A stretch of DNA of 64,000 nucleotides from Lottia gigantea (taxonomy: Eukaryota; Mollusca; Gastropoda; Lottiidae). The notes beneath the pieces were generated by a model that searched no databases, was not told the DNA's origin, and saw only the letters and a list, made by a program, of their open reading frames with translations. The translations under genes were made by a program, and so were the position numbers. The stretch's first letter is position 1, and every line of letters begins with the position of its first letter. Shown here piece by piece: positions 36,401-48,500 of this stretch. The stretch is from assembly GCF_000327385.1 (NCBI RefSeq), contig NW_008706746.1:6822081-6886080 (forward strand), written 5' to 3'.

Positions 36401-37049
36401 AATCAACTGGACATTTTAACAGTTAAGCCAGACATGTTTGGCAAATTCAGTAATACATTTATCTACCGGCAATGACGTCTGATACAATGGAGCCTTCAGT
36501 TAGACTTTCATAGAGCTATACTCACAGCTTGATAGAGTGAAAGTGCTATAGTGGGCCAAGGTCTTTAAAAACTTTTTGAATAGCAGAAATGACAGGTTGG
36601 AATTCTTAAGCTTAGTTAAATCGCGTCTTGGGGCTGACTTTCAAAAGCACTGGTGGTTGCATCAGAATTTTTCTTACCTTGAAGGGGATTTAAACCTATG
36701 GCGTCTGACAGACAACAATCATAGGATTTAATTTCCCTTGGCCCTGGTCTTCAAAATATTTACGATCAATCTTGTCAATAGAATGGAATTTCTCAGTGTT
36801 AGAAGTCCACATAATTCAAATTATAAGATTTTTTTTGAGTAACAGGATCCTGAGCTGTAGTATGACCCTCCTCTCACCTATTGTTCCACCCCATCATTTG
36901 TTGAGTTTGTCCAGAGATAAAAAAAAAATGTCCATGCCAAAAACTTCAGACTCTATCTTGTTTTTGTTATTGCCATTACTGTAAATATTGTATAAAACAT
37001 TTCATAAATTTACATCTTGGATTTTCATTGGGATTTCATATTCAAGCCA
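33494..37049. other. Gap downstream of DNAJC14
   Basis: The 3' untranslated region of DNAJC14 should end near the AATAAA at about 33814. The rest is AT-rich sequence with one recognisable dispersed repeat (35653-35709). Open frames here (35571-35973, 36772-36984) lack motifs and splice context. I see no gene. Confidence 0.55.
35653..35709. repeat. Dispersed repeat shared with 29083-29139
   Basis: GACATTGTAGAATACCTGGC and the following 37 bases match the copy in the DNAJC14 intron with about five differences. Confidence 0.75.
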
Positions 37050-37812
37050 GAATTTGCTATCTATGAGCCAGTATTTGCTATCTTTGAGCCAGTATTTGCT
37101 ATCTATGAGCCAGTATTTGCTATCTATGAGCCAGTATCTGCTACCTATGAGCCAGTATTTGCTATCTATGAGCCAGTATTTGCTTTCTATGAGCCAATAT
37201 TTGCTACCTATGAGCCAGTATTTGCTGTTTATGAGCCAGTATTTGCTATATTCGCGTCAGTATTTGCTATCTATGAGCCAGTATCTGCTATTTATAAGCC
37301 AGTATTTGCCATCTATGAGCCAGAATTTGCTGTTTATGAGCCAGTATTTGCTACCTTGAGCCAGTATATTTTCTATATTCGAGTCAGTATTTGCTATCTT
37401 TGAGCCAGTATTTGCTACCTATGAGCCAGTATCTGCTATTTATAAGCCAGTATTTGCTATCTATGAGCCAGAATTTGCTGTTTATGAGCCAGTATTTGCT
37501 ATCTAAGAGCCAGTATCTGCTATTTATAAGCCAGTATTTGCTATCTATGAGCCAGAATTTGCTATTTATGAGCCAGTATTTGCTACCTTTGAGCCAGTAT
37601 ATTTTCTATATTCGAGCCAGTATTTGCTATCTTTGAGCCAGTATTTGCTATCTTTGAGCCAGTATTTGCTATCTATGAGACAGAATTTGCTGTTTATGAG
37701 CCTGTATTTGCTATCTTTGAGCCAGTATTTGCTATCTATGAGTCAGTATTTGCTATCTTTGAGCCAGTATTTGCTATCTATGAGTCAGTATTTGCTATCT
37801 ATGAGCCAATAA
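37050..37812. repeat. 21-bp minisatellite, main block
   Basis: About 35 copies of a 21-bp unit, AGCCAGTATTTGCTATCTAT plus G, with point variants and a few longer higher-order units containing a TATATTTTCTATATTCGAG stretch. Because 21 is a multiple of three, all frames stay open for long distances and give artificial proteins of repeated MSQYLLS or YEPVFAI. These are not genes: no start context, no unique sequence and no splice partners. A second block lies at 37938-38060 after a 125-bp unique gap. Confidence 0.95.
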
Positions 37813-37937
37813 AACACAAAAGACAGGTAACTCATTTTAAAATTTAATTTTTAATTGATTAAATATTTCTATTTAAACAGTTTCAGTCAATATACATTCA
37901 GTTCAGTTTGCATTAGACTCTTAACAGATAAAAACTA

Positions 37938-38060
37938 GTATTTGCTATCTATGAGCCAGTATTTGCTACCTTTAAGCCAGTATTTGCTATCTATGAGCCA
38001 GTATTTGCTATCTTTGAGACAATTTGCTATCTTTGAGCCAGTATTTGCTATCTATGAGCT
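37938..38060. repeat. 21-bp minisatellite, second block, overlapping the TRMT13 stop
   Basis: Six or so copies of the same 21-bp unit as 37050-37812. The right-most copy overlaps the 3' end of the TRMT13 coding sequence: on the minus strand the repeat bases GCTCATAGATAG supply the final codons and the stop at 38048-38050. Confidence 0.92.
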
Positions 38061-41000
38061 AACAGAACAATATTTTCTGGTGTTAAATAAAAGTCAATAT
38101 AAGATTTTAAAGTGACAGTAAAGCTGTTGTTCTGTAAAAACTTTAGTCTACCATAATCTATCAATCTCTTACATCTTCTACCTATTTCTTCTCTTTCACT
38201 GGCCTCTAGTTTTATAGCACCTCTGAAAATACAGCATGTATGTCATTTCTTTTAGAATGTCTTGTAGAATATAAGGTTGAGTGATTTTGCAATTTAACAA
38301 AACACATTTCCATCCAGAAAAATTCAACTGAATTGACGCACTTGTACAATCATATTTACAAAATCAAAACAAATAAAATTTATATCCTATCAAAGTATTT
38401 TCACTGTTAAAATAGAGCCCAATACAGTTGTCTGAAGATCACACAGTGTAAAACTCTGAGTAACAACATGTTTCAGGTTCTGTTTTAATATTTCTGAAAA
38501 ATTATACCTATAATCTTCTTGTGGATTATTTTCATGTTCATCATCAATGTTTTCAATATTTTTATTCTCTTCTTCTTGTTTATTGTCTGTTTTGTCAGCT
38601 TTAACTCGTTCTAAATAATAACAGATAAAATTACAATAAGCATGGGCTATGTTAATGGTGAAGTCAATTGGACACTAGATATTCAGGCCACATATTCTCG
38701 AACGATCTTAGCGCTAGGATATCCTAGGTTCTTATCTTCTAACATTGATTCTAGGACATCCTAGCACTAAGATCGTTTAGAGAATGGGAGCCCAGGTGTC
38801 CTAGGGTAATCAGCATGCCTTGTCCTGTTTCCACTAATTAGTTTGAGCAGTGACATATATAAATTTACATTACCCTAGTACTCGGTTTCCCTCTTAGTGA
38901 AAATATTATAGGATATAGATTGGAGCTCAAAAAACCTCATATATATAATTGATCGTTTAGAGAATGGGAGCCCAGGTGTCCTAGGGTAATCAGCATGCCT
39001 TGTCCTGTTTCCACTAATTAGTTTGAGCAGTGACATATATAAATTTACATTACCCTAGTACTCGGTTTCCCTCTTAGTGAAAATATTATAGGATATAGAT
39101 TGGAGCTCAAAAAACCTCATATATATAATTGATGTAACGGCAAACTGAAAGTCACTAAATAATTTGTAATTCCTTCTTTCAATACAAATACTGAGAAAAG
39201 TTTTCTAAAGCTTAACACTGAAAACATGAATTCAACCATAAACCCTTTGAAGTCAATTGGACACTAGATATTCAGGCCACATATTCTCGAACGATCTTAG
39301 CGCTAGGATATCCTAGGTTCTTATCTTCTAACATTGATTCTAGGACATCCTAGCACTAAGATCGTTTAGAGAATGGGAGCCCAGGTGTCCTAGGGTAATC
39401 AGCATGCCTTGTCCTGTTTCCACTAATTAGTTTGAGCAGTGACATATATAAATTTACATTACCCTAGTACTCGGTTTCCCTCTTAGTGAAAATATTATAG
39501 GATATAGATTGGAGCTCAAAAAACCTCATATATATAATTGATGTAACGGCAAACTGAAAGTCACTAAATAATTTGTAATTCCTTCTTTCAATACAAATAC
39601 TGAGAAAAGTTTTCTAAAGCTTAACACTGAAAACATGAATTCAACCATAAACCCTTTGAACCCTGAGTGTAAATGAAATATAATGTCATATACCCTGAAC
39701 CCCAAGTAATAAAAATAAAAACGTATGACGTTAACATTGTATGACGTCACTTGGTAACGGCCCGTATACCAGCTGCTCGGATATATATTGCATTAGTGTG
39801 TGGCTGGTAGCTGCTAGCGTTGAAAGGGTTATCTTTGACCCACCTTGAGCTTTCCAGCCTTTCCATGTACAGGTTGCCCAGCTACTCATACTGGACATAA
39901 TATTAAAATCTGTACTAGTAAGATTTACTGAACGTATAAACTCTTTACCAACATATGATTTCCATGTACATCTATGATGACAACATAGCGCTATAACCAC
40001 TCCTTTTATACTTCTTCTACTGGAAAATTAATTGAGAAATTGACCTTTGTTTGGCTAAAGACCACATGCAGTGTTTAATGAAGGAAATTTTGCAACTATT
40101 TGTGATGTTCAGAAATGTTAAAAATTGTCTGATAGAAAAAAAATACACACCTTTCTGTTTGAGCTATAGAACCTCCATTATTTGTTTTTAGTTTTTTATT
40201 TGGAAATTCACTGTTGTGACTCTCGGGACAAGTGTGTCTGTTCTGACCATTGTGACTTAACAGACATCTTAAAGCTAAATCTACAAAATACAGAGATTAC
40301 AATATCTAACAATTTTTCTTTTTCAATTGAATAATTTGGCATTCTCATTAAAAGGGGTACTTAAAGGAATAGTCAGGTTTATGATGAAATCCAAATTTTA
40401 TTGTAAAAAACCCTTTCAGAAATAATAATGTTTCGATTTTGTATACACAGGATCAATAAGAATGACTTTTGAACGCATTTTCGACCTAGATTTTTTCGAC
40501 ATCATGAATATACGAGATTACGACATCACGTTATGGCTGGCATGAAATGTGAATCGTGTTGTTAAATAACCAATCGTTAAGATAGAAAATTTATTGGTGG
40601 CCTCTGCACACACCAGATCAAGGGGTCCTAAGAGTAAATTCTTCTCTCTGCTTTTAAAATAACCAACCTGTTGCTGCCCCGCAAAGATGTTTACCAATGG
40701 CCACATTTTCTTTTTGACTGTTTTTGATACTAGCTACTTTATCTATAATTAGAATATTATCAATATACAGCAGGTTAGGGTTATAGGCCACACAACAGCT
40801 AGACATTTCAATAATGTTATTTCTGCGAGTATGAGTAATATTGGGTCACCTTATCACCTGCTGTTCAGGCCATCTTGCTCCTTATTTTTATATGAAACTG
40901 GAAAAGTCCTTCAACATTGTCTTTCTTTGCTATTTGATTTTGTGATTTGAGTGAAAATTAGTTTCAATGCTTACCTAGATCCAGATGTTCTATATCTATT

Positions 41001-44000
41001 TTCAGCCTCTCAAACTCTGGACCACTGTCACTTTTATTATGATAACAATCAAACTGTAATAGAAATCTAAATTTATTACAAGAGAAGTAATAGACAGCTT
41101 CATAAAAACAGTAAGTATCCTTTCTAGCAGTGTTCAACTACTGTTTTAATGTTAAGTCACTTTTGGTATTACCATTCACACCAGTAAAAGGGATTAATTC
41201 TTGTTTAATGAACTTAGTCAAGATTTAGTTCAGGACATTTTTTATATATTTATCATCAAAAACAAATAATGTTACCTTATATCTAGCACTTCCTCTATCT
41301 ACCAGTAAAAAACTTATATTATTTTTATCTTGTACCGCCCTCTCTACCCAGTGTGATAGTTGACCTAGGACAGACATTACAGCAAATTAAAGCCAACAAC
41401 ATGTTTATCTTTGGAATCCTTTAAGATTTTCAGGATTTTTTTCATTCATATAACTAAACCCCAGACCCATTTCCCCAAAAAATCAACAAAAGTTTTTGTC
41501 ATAATTTCTGCTGCATTGAACCAGGTCTTCAATTCAACTGATTGGTCAGTCATTATAACCGATTTTTAATTCAGTTGTATCAACCAATCAGATTGCTTTA
41601 TTTCTCAAAATCCTTGATGCACATATATATCTTTGCTACACAACAAATTAACAATTGCATACCTTTACCAGCTCCCATCTCAATAAACCTGGTATTATCT
41701 TGAAGTAAACCTAATTTATTCATATGACCTACTAGTGACGCCTGAAATAAATATAACACGATAATATTATCAGTAAGATACATGGAAATAGGCATATATA
41801 GAGAAGATATAACTGAGATGTAAGTGATCATTGAATTAATTTCCGTAACTTTTGGAAGCTTCATGCAGAAAATAAATGAATCAGAAGCCCACTTCATTTT
41901 CCGAAAGTCTTACATCTCTGTATAATGGGGACAGTTGGAAACTTTACATGATATCATTTGATTGGTTATGTCAAACAAATGGTGGTCAAGGAATACTAAG
42001 CTCAGTCGGTGGTCAGAGTGAACGTCTGGTGGCTATGAATAAGCCCTCTATCCTCATTAATAAGCCTTACTCTTACCTGTTGTTTCCGATGTCTCATGGC
42101 TGCCGTTCCATACGAACTATTTTCTAATTCTTCTTTTAAACAATCATGTGTTAAGATATCTTCTTCTATAGTTCCAATATACTCTAGCAATATACACAAA
42201 ATATAGAAATATTACAACAGAACCTGAAACATGTTCTTCCTCAAGAGTTTCAAACTGTGCAATCTTCAGAGAACTATCAATGGTCTAAACACATTTTATA
42301 AAGCAAGTGGGCTTTTGACCATATTTGGAAATGAATTTATTTTTATTCATGAATTTGAAAACCATAGGCCTCAAAATCTGTGACATGCTTTCAATGCCTT
42401 GCCAAGATAAACATAAATTAGTACTGAACAAGTTATAGAAACAGTCAGAAAATAGTGCAAGTCATATCAATAGGTTTTCTGAAAGCTATAATGTAAAAGA
42501 GAGATGATGAACACAGGGAGGAACTCACCATCATAAAGTTTGTTTATTTTTTCTATGAGACAACGTAGGTCTGCAGTATCTATAGAGTTAAAAGAAACCT
42601 GAAATAGATGGCCCATTATCCTAATAATAATTCAAACTGTTCTTTCTAAATTATCCACAACTAGACTAAAGTCACAAATGTAAATTTAAAATGAAAAGAT
42701 CAAAAGAGCCTTAATTTGTGTTTTGAGAGAACTATCAAAAATACCCAAGTCTGTGCCTAAGTCATAGAAATTGTTTGAATATGGGGAAGAAGACAAAAAA
42801 ATTTTTAAGCTTAAAGAGGAGAAAATGAAATGAATGGAGTTTTACGTCCTATATTTCTGCACCATAATGACTAATGAAGACAGGCAACGCCATGCAGGAT
42901 GCAATGATGGAAATTTTGCCAGAACAGCGGCATTAGCCCGCTCTTTTTCAATTTTCAACTGTCGAACATGCACAGCCTGTAGCACACAGGGTCTCCGTTT
43001 ATTGTCCCATTCGAATGTCTAAATGCTTTTTCTATGTCAGTCCCGCTTACCTGCATCACTGACAGGGGGAAACAGGGGCTTAAAGAGAAGAGCCAACGCG
43101 AAAAATTAAGTCTTGGCCAAAGTACCAAAGAGACCAAAAATATAACCAGTCCAGGTTAGTATAACGGACAATGCATTAAACATTGGGCAAGGAAAATTGT
43201 AGATATAGCACAGATGTAAAAAATATAATTACTTCACCTTTTTCTCTTCAACATCACTACCGGAGTTGATACCTTCAACATAGTGCACCTATAATAATAA
43301 TTTAAATATGTGAAGTTTCTGCATATAAAATTAATTTTACATGCATAGTGTGCTATCTTGAATTTCAGAAGGTTAACAATAGTTTTTATCTTCTTGAACA
43401 AAAAAATACCAACCTCTTCTGGTTTTTTTCTGTTGTTACATTTCTTAATATGTTTCCTCAACATATCCTCATAGCAGGTACTGAAAAAATAAAAGCTCAT
43501 TATTTTCACTTCTCTTGGCATTCCTCAAAAGGAAATATAGTCATCTAATTAAATAATAGAGCTTATATTCAGCTGTACATATCACTTTATAGAATTAAAA
43601 TTCAACCTAATTGTAGATGAACTACACATCTGATTTCATTTTGAAAAAAGCTATAAATATCAGAAATTTTTAGTCTTGAGCTCAGCGATATCAGCATCCA
43701 ATGGAAGCGAACGTTAACTTGTCATCTACCAACCAACCTGTCTTGCGCTCTTGACAAATTTTCATTTATGTTAACTCAATATTTGAATAATTTTATTTTG
43801 AAATGTAGCAAATAATAAAAAGATTCTCTTCATTAAAGTCATTTTGATTAAGACTTACTGTAATGGATTTAAAGGACAGACAACTCTTTTTCTTTCTAAT
43901 TCTACCTGAAACAAAACATAAATAGAATGAAAAATTCACATAGATAGAGCCTTGATTTGTCTTCTCACTTGTTATTTCCTGTGAATTGGATCATCAGCTT

Positions 44001-44433
44001 GAAAATAGTAGACCTACTGTTAGTTAAGGTTTTAGAATGATTTGCACAAAGATGATTGTGTTAGAAGGTGATGAGAACGTAGTCTCATAAAAGCACTGGC
44101 CTAGGTCACAAAGTAAAGACTCATGTGAAAATAAGGTGCAATAGTTTAGAAATATTAGAAAGTTATAATCATGGCTAAGATTAAAGTAACATCTTGGGAA
44201 AAAATTTCCTTAGCTAGGGTAAAAAAAGGATGCCTATGGTAAGAGACCATACCATTTAATCTCCTCAAACATTACAACTTTTAAGATCTTACCCCCATAG
44301 TGATAGAATGTTCAGCACAGTATTTCTGATCTTTATTAGGCCGAAATCGACAGAAACGATTTTTCTTCTTCAAATAAAATGAACATTGACCATCTTTTGG
44401 CGTTGGGGCTGCAGAGGGTTCCTCTTCAGACAT
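38048..44433 (-). CDS. TRMT13: TRMT13 (TRM13) tRNA 2'-O-methyltransferase
   Basis: Thirteen exons on -, all in phase: 44433-44293, 43905-43859, 43480-43414, 43288-43238, 42598-42529, 42183-42077, 41741-41663, 41364-41276, 41053-40975, 40280-40151, 40019-39844, 38610-38508, 38222-38048 (437 residues; human about 480). The family methylates the ribose at position 4 of tRNA acceptor stems using S-adenosylmethionine. Residues 17-43 form a TRM13-type CCCH zinc finger (CSFYL...RFCRF...KYCAEHS). A U11-48K-like CHHC finger follows (CPLNP...CYEDMLRKHIKKC). The methyltransferase motif is FIEMGAGKGQLS, with LLVDRGSARYKFD after it. The family block IALCCHHRCTW...MSSWATCTW and a C-terminal ERVK...RCKRLIDYGRLKFLQ segment complete the domain. 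The ATG at 44433 gives MSEEEPSAAPTPKDGQ. The last codons and stop lie in a minisatellite. TRMT13 is head-to-head with RAD23. Confidence 0.93.
38424..38497. repeat. Dispersed ~80-bp repeat, copy 2
   Basis: CTCTGAGTAACAACATGTTT then CAGGTTCTGTTTTAATATTT, preceded by GTCTGAAGATCACACAGTGT. It ends about 10 bases from the splice donor of TRMT13 exon 12 (38508), inside the last intron. Confidence 0.7.
38661..39659. repeat. Identical A-B-B-C-A-B-C tandem duplication in a TRMT13 intron
   Basis: Three blocks are repeated without visible differences: A (110 bp: 38661-38770, 39250-39359), B (180 bp: 38771-38950, 38951-39130, 39360-39539) and C (about 120 bp: 39131-39249, 39540-39659). The order is A-B-B-C then A-B-C, so a 589-bp unit follows a 409-bp version with one fewer B. 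The array fills most of the intron 38611-39843. Identity means it is either very recent, under active homogenisation, or an assembly duplication of two alleles. Confidence 0.94.
38694..38785. repeat. Hairpin within the duplicated block (~34-bp arms)
   Basis: ATTCTCGAACGATCTTAGCG and the next 14 bases pair with the reverse complement of CTAGGACATCCTAGCACTAA and the next 15 bases, with about three mismatches and a loop of some 23 bases. The duplication repeats it at 39283-39374. The arms straddle the A/B block border. It could be the remnant of a foldback element that seeded the array. Confidence 0.85.
42203..42277. repeat. Dispersed ~80-bp repeat, copy 3 (reverse)
   Basis: Reverse-orientation copy: AACAGAACCTGAAACATGTT, then GAGTTTCAAACTGTGCAATC and TTCAGAGAACT. 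It lies about 20 bases upstream of the exon 6 acceptor on the minus strand of TRMT13. Confidence 0.6.
42823..43077 (-). mobile_element. SINE, 5'-truncated, with 14-bp target-site duplication
   Basis: Body and tail of the local SINE in reverse orientation (tail ATGGAGTTTTACGTCC; body GGCAACGCCATGCAGGATGC, CCAGAACAGCGGCATTAG, TGACAGGGGGAAA). The tRNA-like head is absent. Flanks GCTTAAAGAGGAGA (42809-42822) and GCTTAAAGAGAAGA (43078-43091) are a 14-bp duplication with one mismatch. It lies in the TRMT13 intron 42599-43237. Confidence 0.85.
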
Positions 44434-45524
44434 TTTTCCTTAATGTTCAACTACAATTTCTTGAATTTCCGATAGATATCTAAAATAAAATGAAATGAAA
44501 TAAAATGGAGATTTACATCTTACTTTTCTGCACCATTTTCATGCAGGGTACATATAGGGAAATTTTGCCAGAACAGTGGCATTAGCCTGCTCTTTTCCAA
44601 CTGATCTTTAACATGCACAGCCTATCCTATATATAATTGCACACGGGGCCTTGGTTTAGTGTATCATTTGAACAACTAGACACTTTTTGTCTCTATCACC
44701 GACAGGGGGAAACCGGGTTGAAAAATCCGAGAATATTTCAACCTATGCCGAGATTGAACCCTGGACCTTGAGGTTAGCGAGCAAGTGTCTAACTCAATGA
44801 GCCACTGCAGCTAAAATAAGGATCATTTATGAGTGATTTGTACTTCTAACTAAGAGGACCTTAAAAAGATATAGCTGACAAGACATCTGATCTGGTGCCT
44901 AGTGTATGTGGCAGGAAAGGGGTGAGGTGTTAACGTGATGGGGTAATTTAAGGGCATAGGGATGAGGTGGGAGTGGGGGGTTCTCCTTCTTGGTCCAGAC
45001 ACAGCCCTATTCAAAATTTTGCCCATTAGTCTCTGTTTTATGTATCAGTGTATTTGGCTTTGTTCTAAAAACGAATCTGATGAAAGATGGGAACAAAGGA
45101 ACATTCACGAAGGTCTAAATTAGAATGTTTATGCAAGTTTCCAAATATACACACGCTTATTCACTCCAAGGGCTTTCCCAAGAATGAAGGAAATCCCTGT
45201 AACCTATGACCCGGAAGTACAATTTCAGCTATGGAGTAAAGTATTTTCTTGATTTCTGGTGCATATAAATAAGTATCAAAAATATTTTTAATGAAAATTA
45301 AGGAATATTTATATATTTGCAAATCAATGAAATAGTGATGGATTCAAAAATGGTATAAACGAAAATTCTACCTAACACTTTTACAAGCGAGACAATTTTT
45401 GCGAGCCTTTTTTTTGTAAATGGCGACTGTCCTGAAAGGGAATCATTACTTGCAAGTTTTTGTTTGATTTTATTCTATATAACAAAGAAGAGGTAAATAT
45501 TTCCTCTGGAAGCCACGACCCAAG
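44434..45524. promoter_or_regulatory. Divergent promoter region between TRMT13 and RAD23
   Basis: The 1,091 bases between the two opposed ATG codons must hold both promoters and 5' untranslated regions. No TATA box or initiator can be assigned by eye. A SINE (44489-44811) takes up almost a third of it, on the TRMT13 side, leaving about 0.7 kb of unique sequence next to RAD23. Confidence 0.5.
44489..44811 (-). mobile_element. Full-length-looking SINE in the TRMT13/RAD23 promoter interval
   Basis: The most complete copy. On the minus strand it starts with a tRNA-like head (AGCTGCAGTGGCTCATTGAG, then TTAGACACTTGCTCGCTAAC), has a B-box-like CCAGGGTTCAATCTCGGC, then the shared body and a GATGTAAATCTCCATTTTAT tail. 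CTAAAATAA occurs on both sides (44480-44488 and 44811-44819), a probable 8-9 bp target-site duplication. It is about 320 bp long and ends roughly 50 bases upstream of the TRMT13 ATG. Confidence 0.82.
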
Positions 45525-48500
45525 ATGATAATAACGCTGAAAACCTTACAACAAGAAACTTTTAAAGTTGAAATTGACGCAACATTGCCGGTAAGTCGAG
45601 AAATGATCTCAAATATTTTTGTGGCGTTTCAGAAAACGAAACGTGTGTGAATCTGTAAATCAGTGTCTTGTGCTAAAGATAACTTATCTGAAGACTTGAA
45701 ACTAGATTTTTGCTGAACATATGTGATTTTTTTTCCTTCTTAGATAGACTAATTTTAAATTAGTAGTCTACTTACTGGGTCACTGACCAAAGTATTCTCA
45801 ATATTGAAGTTTTTATCCCATTTCACAAATAATATTCAAAATTAAATGGCATGTATTAGAAAATTTTACATTGGAATTAAACCATCCAGATATTTCTCAT
45901 GTGAATTGCCCACATTTCTGATATCATTACATTCCTGTGTCTGTGAAATCAAAGAATAATTATTTTTTGCAGTGGCTTGCATTCTTGTCAACCCGAAGGC
46001 AATTTTAGACTCTCAGTGGTCTTTTTTTGCTTAATATTTTAATTCATACAAATATAATAGGCAAAATGTAATTCTGTAAACATTGTGAAATGACAGTGAC
46101 CAGAAATTAGTCCATAGAGTGCCTTAAGATGCCTGTGTATGACGAACGTCACAAAACTCAAAACAGGTGTTAATTATTTGGAATTGTCTTGTGTTTTAGG
46201 TGAAAGATTTAAAGGCCAAAGTGGAAGATGTTAAAGGAAAAGATTTTCCTGTGGCTGGTCAGAAACTTATTTATGCAGGTATTATTATTATTATTATTTT
46301 CATCTTTAAAAATAGTAACTGTAGCCTAAGGATATTGATATTGATAGAGGCCTGGTGTTTGTTTCAACAGATGAAAATTAAAAATGGAAGAGAAAACTAA
46401 GGGGGAGACCACTACATGTCGGTACACTACACATACTAAGGCTAACAAACGTCTTGTGAATCCCTCTCATTGACAACATTTCATAGCTCATCAGTAATTT
46501 TGATTATGATGTTAATTTCAGGTAAAATATTAGATGATGAAAAGAAAATAGAAGAATATAAAATTGATGAGAAAAATTTTGTAGTTGTTATGGTCACTAA
46601 GGTAATTATGAAATGTGTTCTAAGAATTTGTATGTATTATATATTTGATTGACAAGAGATCATCTATTGCTGCTTTCACATAATATCTTTATTAATGGTC
46701 TTATTTTAAAAACATAACTTGCGATGGATTAAAGCAGGGATTCCCAACTTGGGCGCTCGCCATTTGAGGAGCATGTGAAAGGATGGGGGGAGAGCGATGC
46801 AGGCGGGGGCCTTCACTAAGGTCTGTGGCGCTTTAGCAATTCCAAGCTTATTTGCTCGAGAATCCCTGGATTAAAGTCATCCGTTTAAGTCATCTGGTTG
46901 ATCAATAATTCAAATCTAGTTTAAATTTAGATAACTGTATTTCTTTAAGTCTGAATTTTATCTTGATTAATAATTGTCAAGAATAAGGCTCTAGGATAGT
47001 AAGTTTTGGAAATAGAGGTTGACTTTCAAGAGTAAGAAGTCTATTGCCTTACAGTTTGAAATCATAGTTTTAATGTTGTATTATGTTTTGTATAATGCTT
47101 GTATTCACATAAGTTTATAGATCGTCAAAAAGATTTAAATTATTTAAATTTTATGTATTTATTTATTCAGCCAAAAGCTACCCCGGTTGCAAAACCTGCA
47201 GAAGCCACACCCACTCCAGCTCCGGCTGCAGCCACGCCTGTGCAGGAAACTACCCCAGCGGCTGCCCCTACCCCGACTGTACAACCCTCACAATCCTCTT
47301 TAACGACTACATCAACAACTAGTATGGAAACACAGAGCACACCATCTACAGAATCCCCACAGGGGTATGTAGTCAATACATTTTTTATAGACTCACATGG
47401 AAATTTATATTGCACATATTGATAATTATAGAACATTTTGGAATTAAAGTAGTTCAGATCTCTTCAATATATTTTTGATGGTTGGAAGAAGATCTCAATT
47501 CTTACAAGTGATTGACGCTGAGCTCTATGGGCTTGTGCAGCATATATTTTAAGGGCTAAAGTATGTCTGGACCAGAGTTGTGTATATTTTTGATTGTCTG
47601 GGACTCCATCTGTAAACTACAGTGTCTATGTAATGGTTCATTCAAGAATTATAGATATTTTTGTCCAATGAATTATATCTGAGGTGAATATTGAGTTCAA
47701 TGTCTTTTGTATTTCTAGGACTCCATCTACAGTGTCGTCTGGTACTGTCATGTCAGATGACGTGTCAGCGGTGATGTCGGCCGAGAGTACCCTAGTAACA
47801 GGACAGGAGTATGAGAATATGTTACAAGAAATAATGAGCATGGGGTTTGATAGAGAACAAGTTGTCCAGGCCCTGCGAGCAAGTTTTAATAATCCTGATA
47901 GAGCTGTAGAATATCTTTTCAATGTAAGTGTGTTTCTAATTGATCAAATTAAAATTAGAAGTTGCAATAGATCGCATAGCATTTAACTCTTAGTAGCAAC
48001 ATGTTTCAGGTTCTATTTTAATGTTTCTAATTCAAATTAGATCACAATTTCCTTTCTTTGTTGTATTCTGAATTGTTTCATCTCCACTGTATTCTAACAA
48101 TTTTACTATCACAATCTTAATAAAACTGTCATAGCATGTCAAGTTTTTAAAAAAAAACAGTTTCCAAAAAGTTAGGTTTCGTGACTCGCATTACATGTCA
48201 ATATAGATGAGCTGTCAACTCATCATTGTTGGCAATATTCTTTTGTATTAATGCCATATAACTTGTTATGTGCATTATACTAAATTTATAATACAAGTAT
48301 ACACAATTTAGATTGGGGTGTGTCATGATTTAAAGGGACAGGTGTAACATATTTTTGAGCAATTGTACCTTAGTCTGACAGCTCACCGTAAAAATTTGAA
48401 CCTTTATATCCATATGTGTGTACACAATTATCTGTGTAATCTATAGAAATAGGAAAATAAATTTGACTTGCAGATATTTTGGAAGGAATTTTGCGATTTT

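Noticed and set aside
37017-37812. Long open frames of repeated MSQYLLS or YEPVFAI as a repetitive secreted protein
   Set aside because: They arise from a 21-bp minisatellite whose period is a multiple of three. Three frames are open at once, there is no unique sequence, signal peptide or splice context.
38694-38785. microRNA precursor at the 38694 hairpin
   Set aside because: The arms are within range, but the hairpin is part of a recently duplicated repeat and continues like a foldback element; nothing indicates Drosha or Dicer processing.
47167-47436. Antisense Val/Gly/Ala-rich frame over RAD23, and the similar 48649-48864 frame
   Set aside because: Shadows of the RAD23 Pro/Ala/Thr linkers; the sense frame has domains and matching splice sites.
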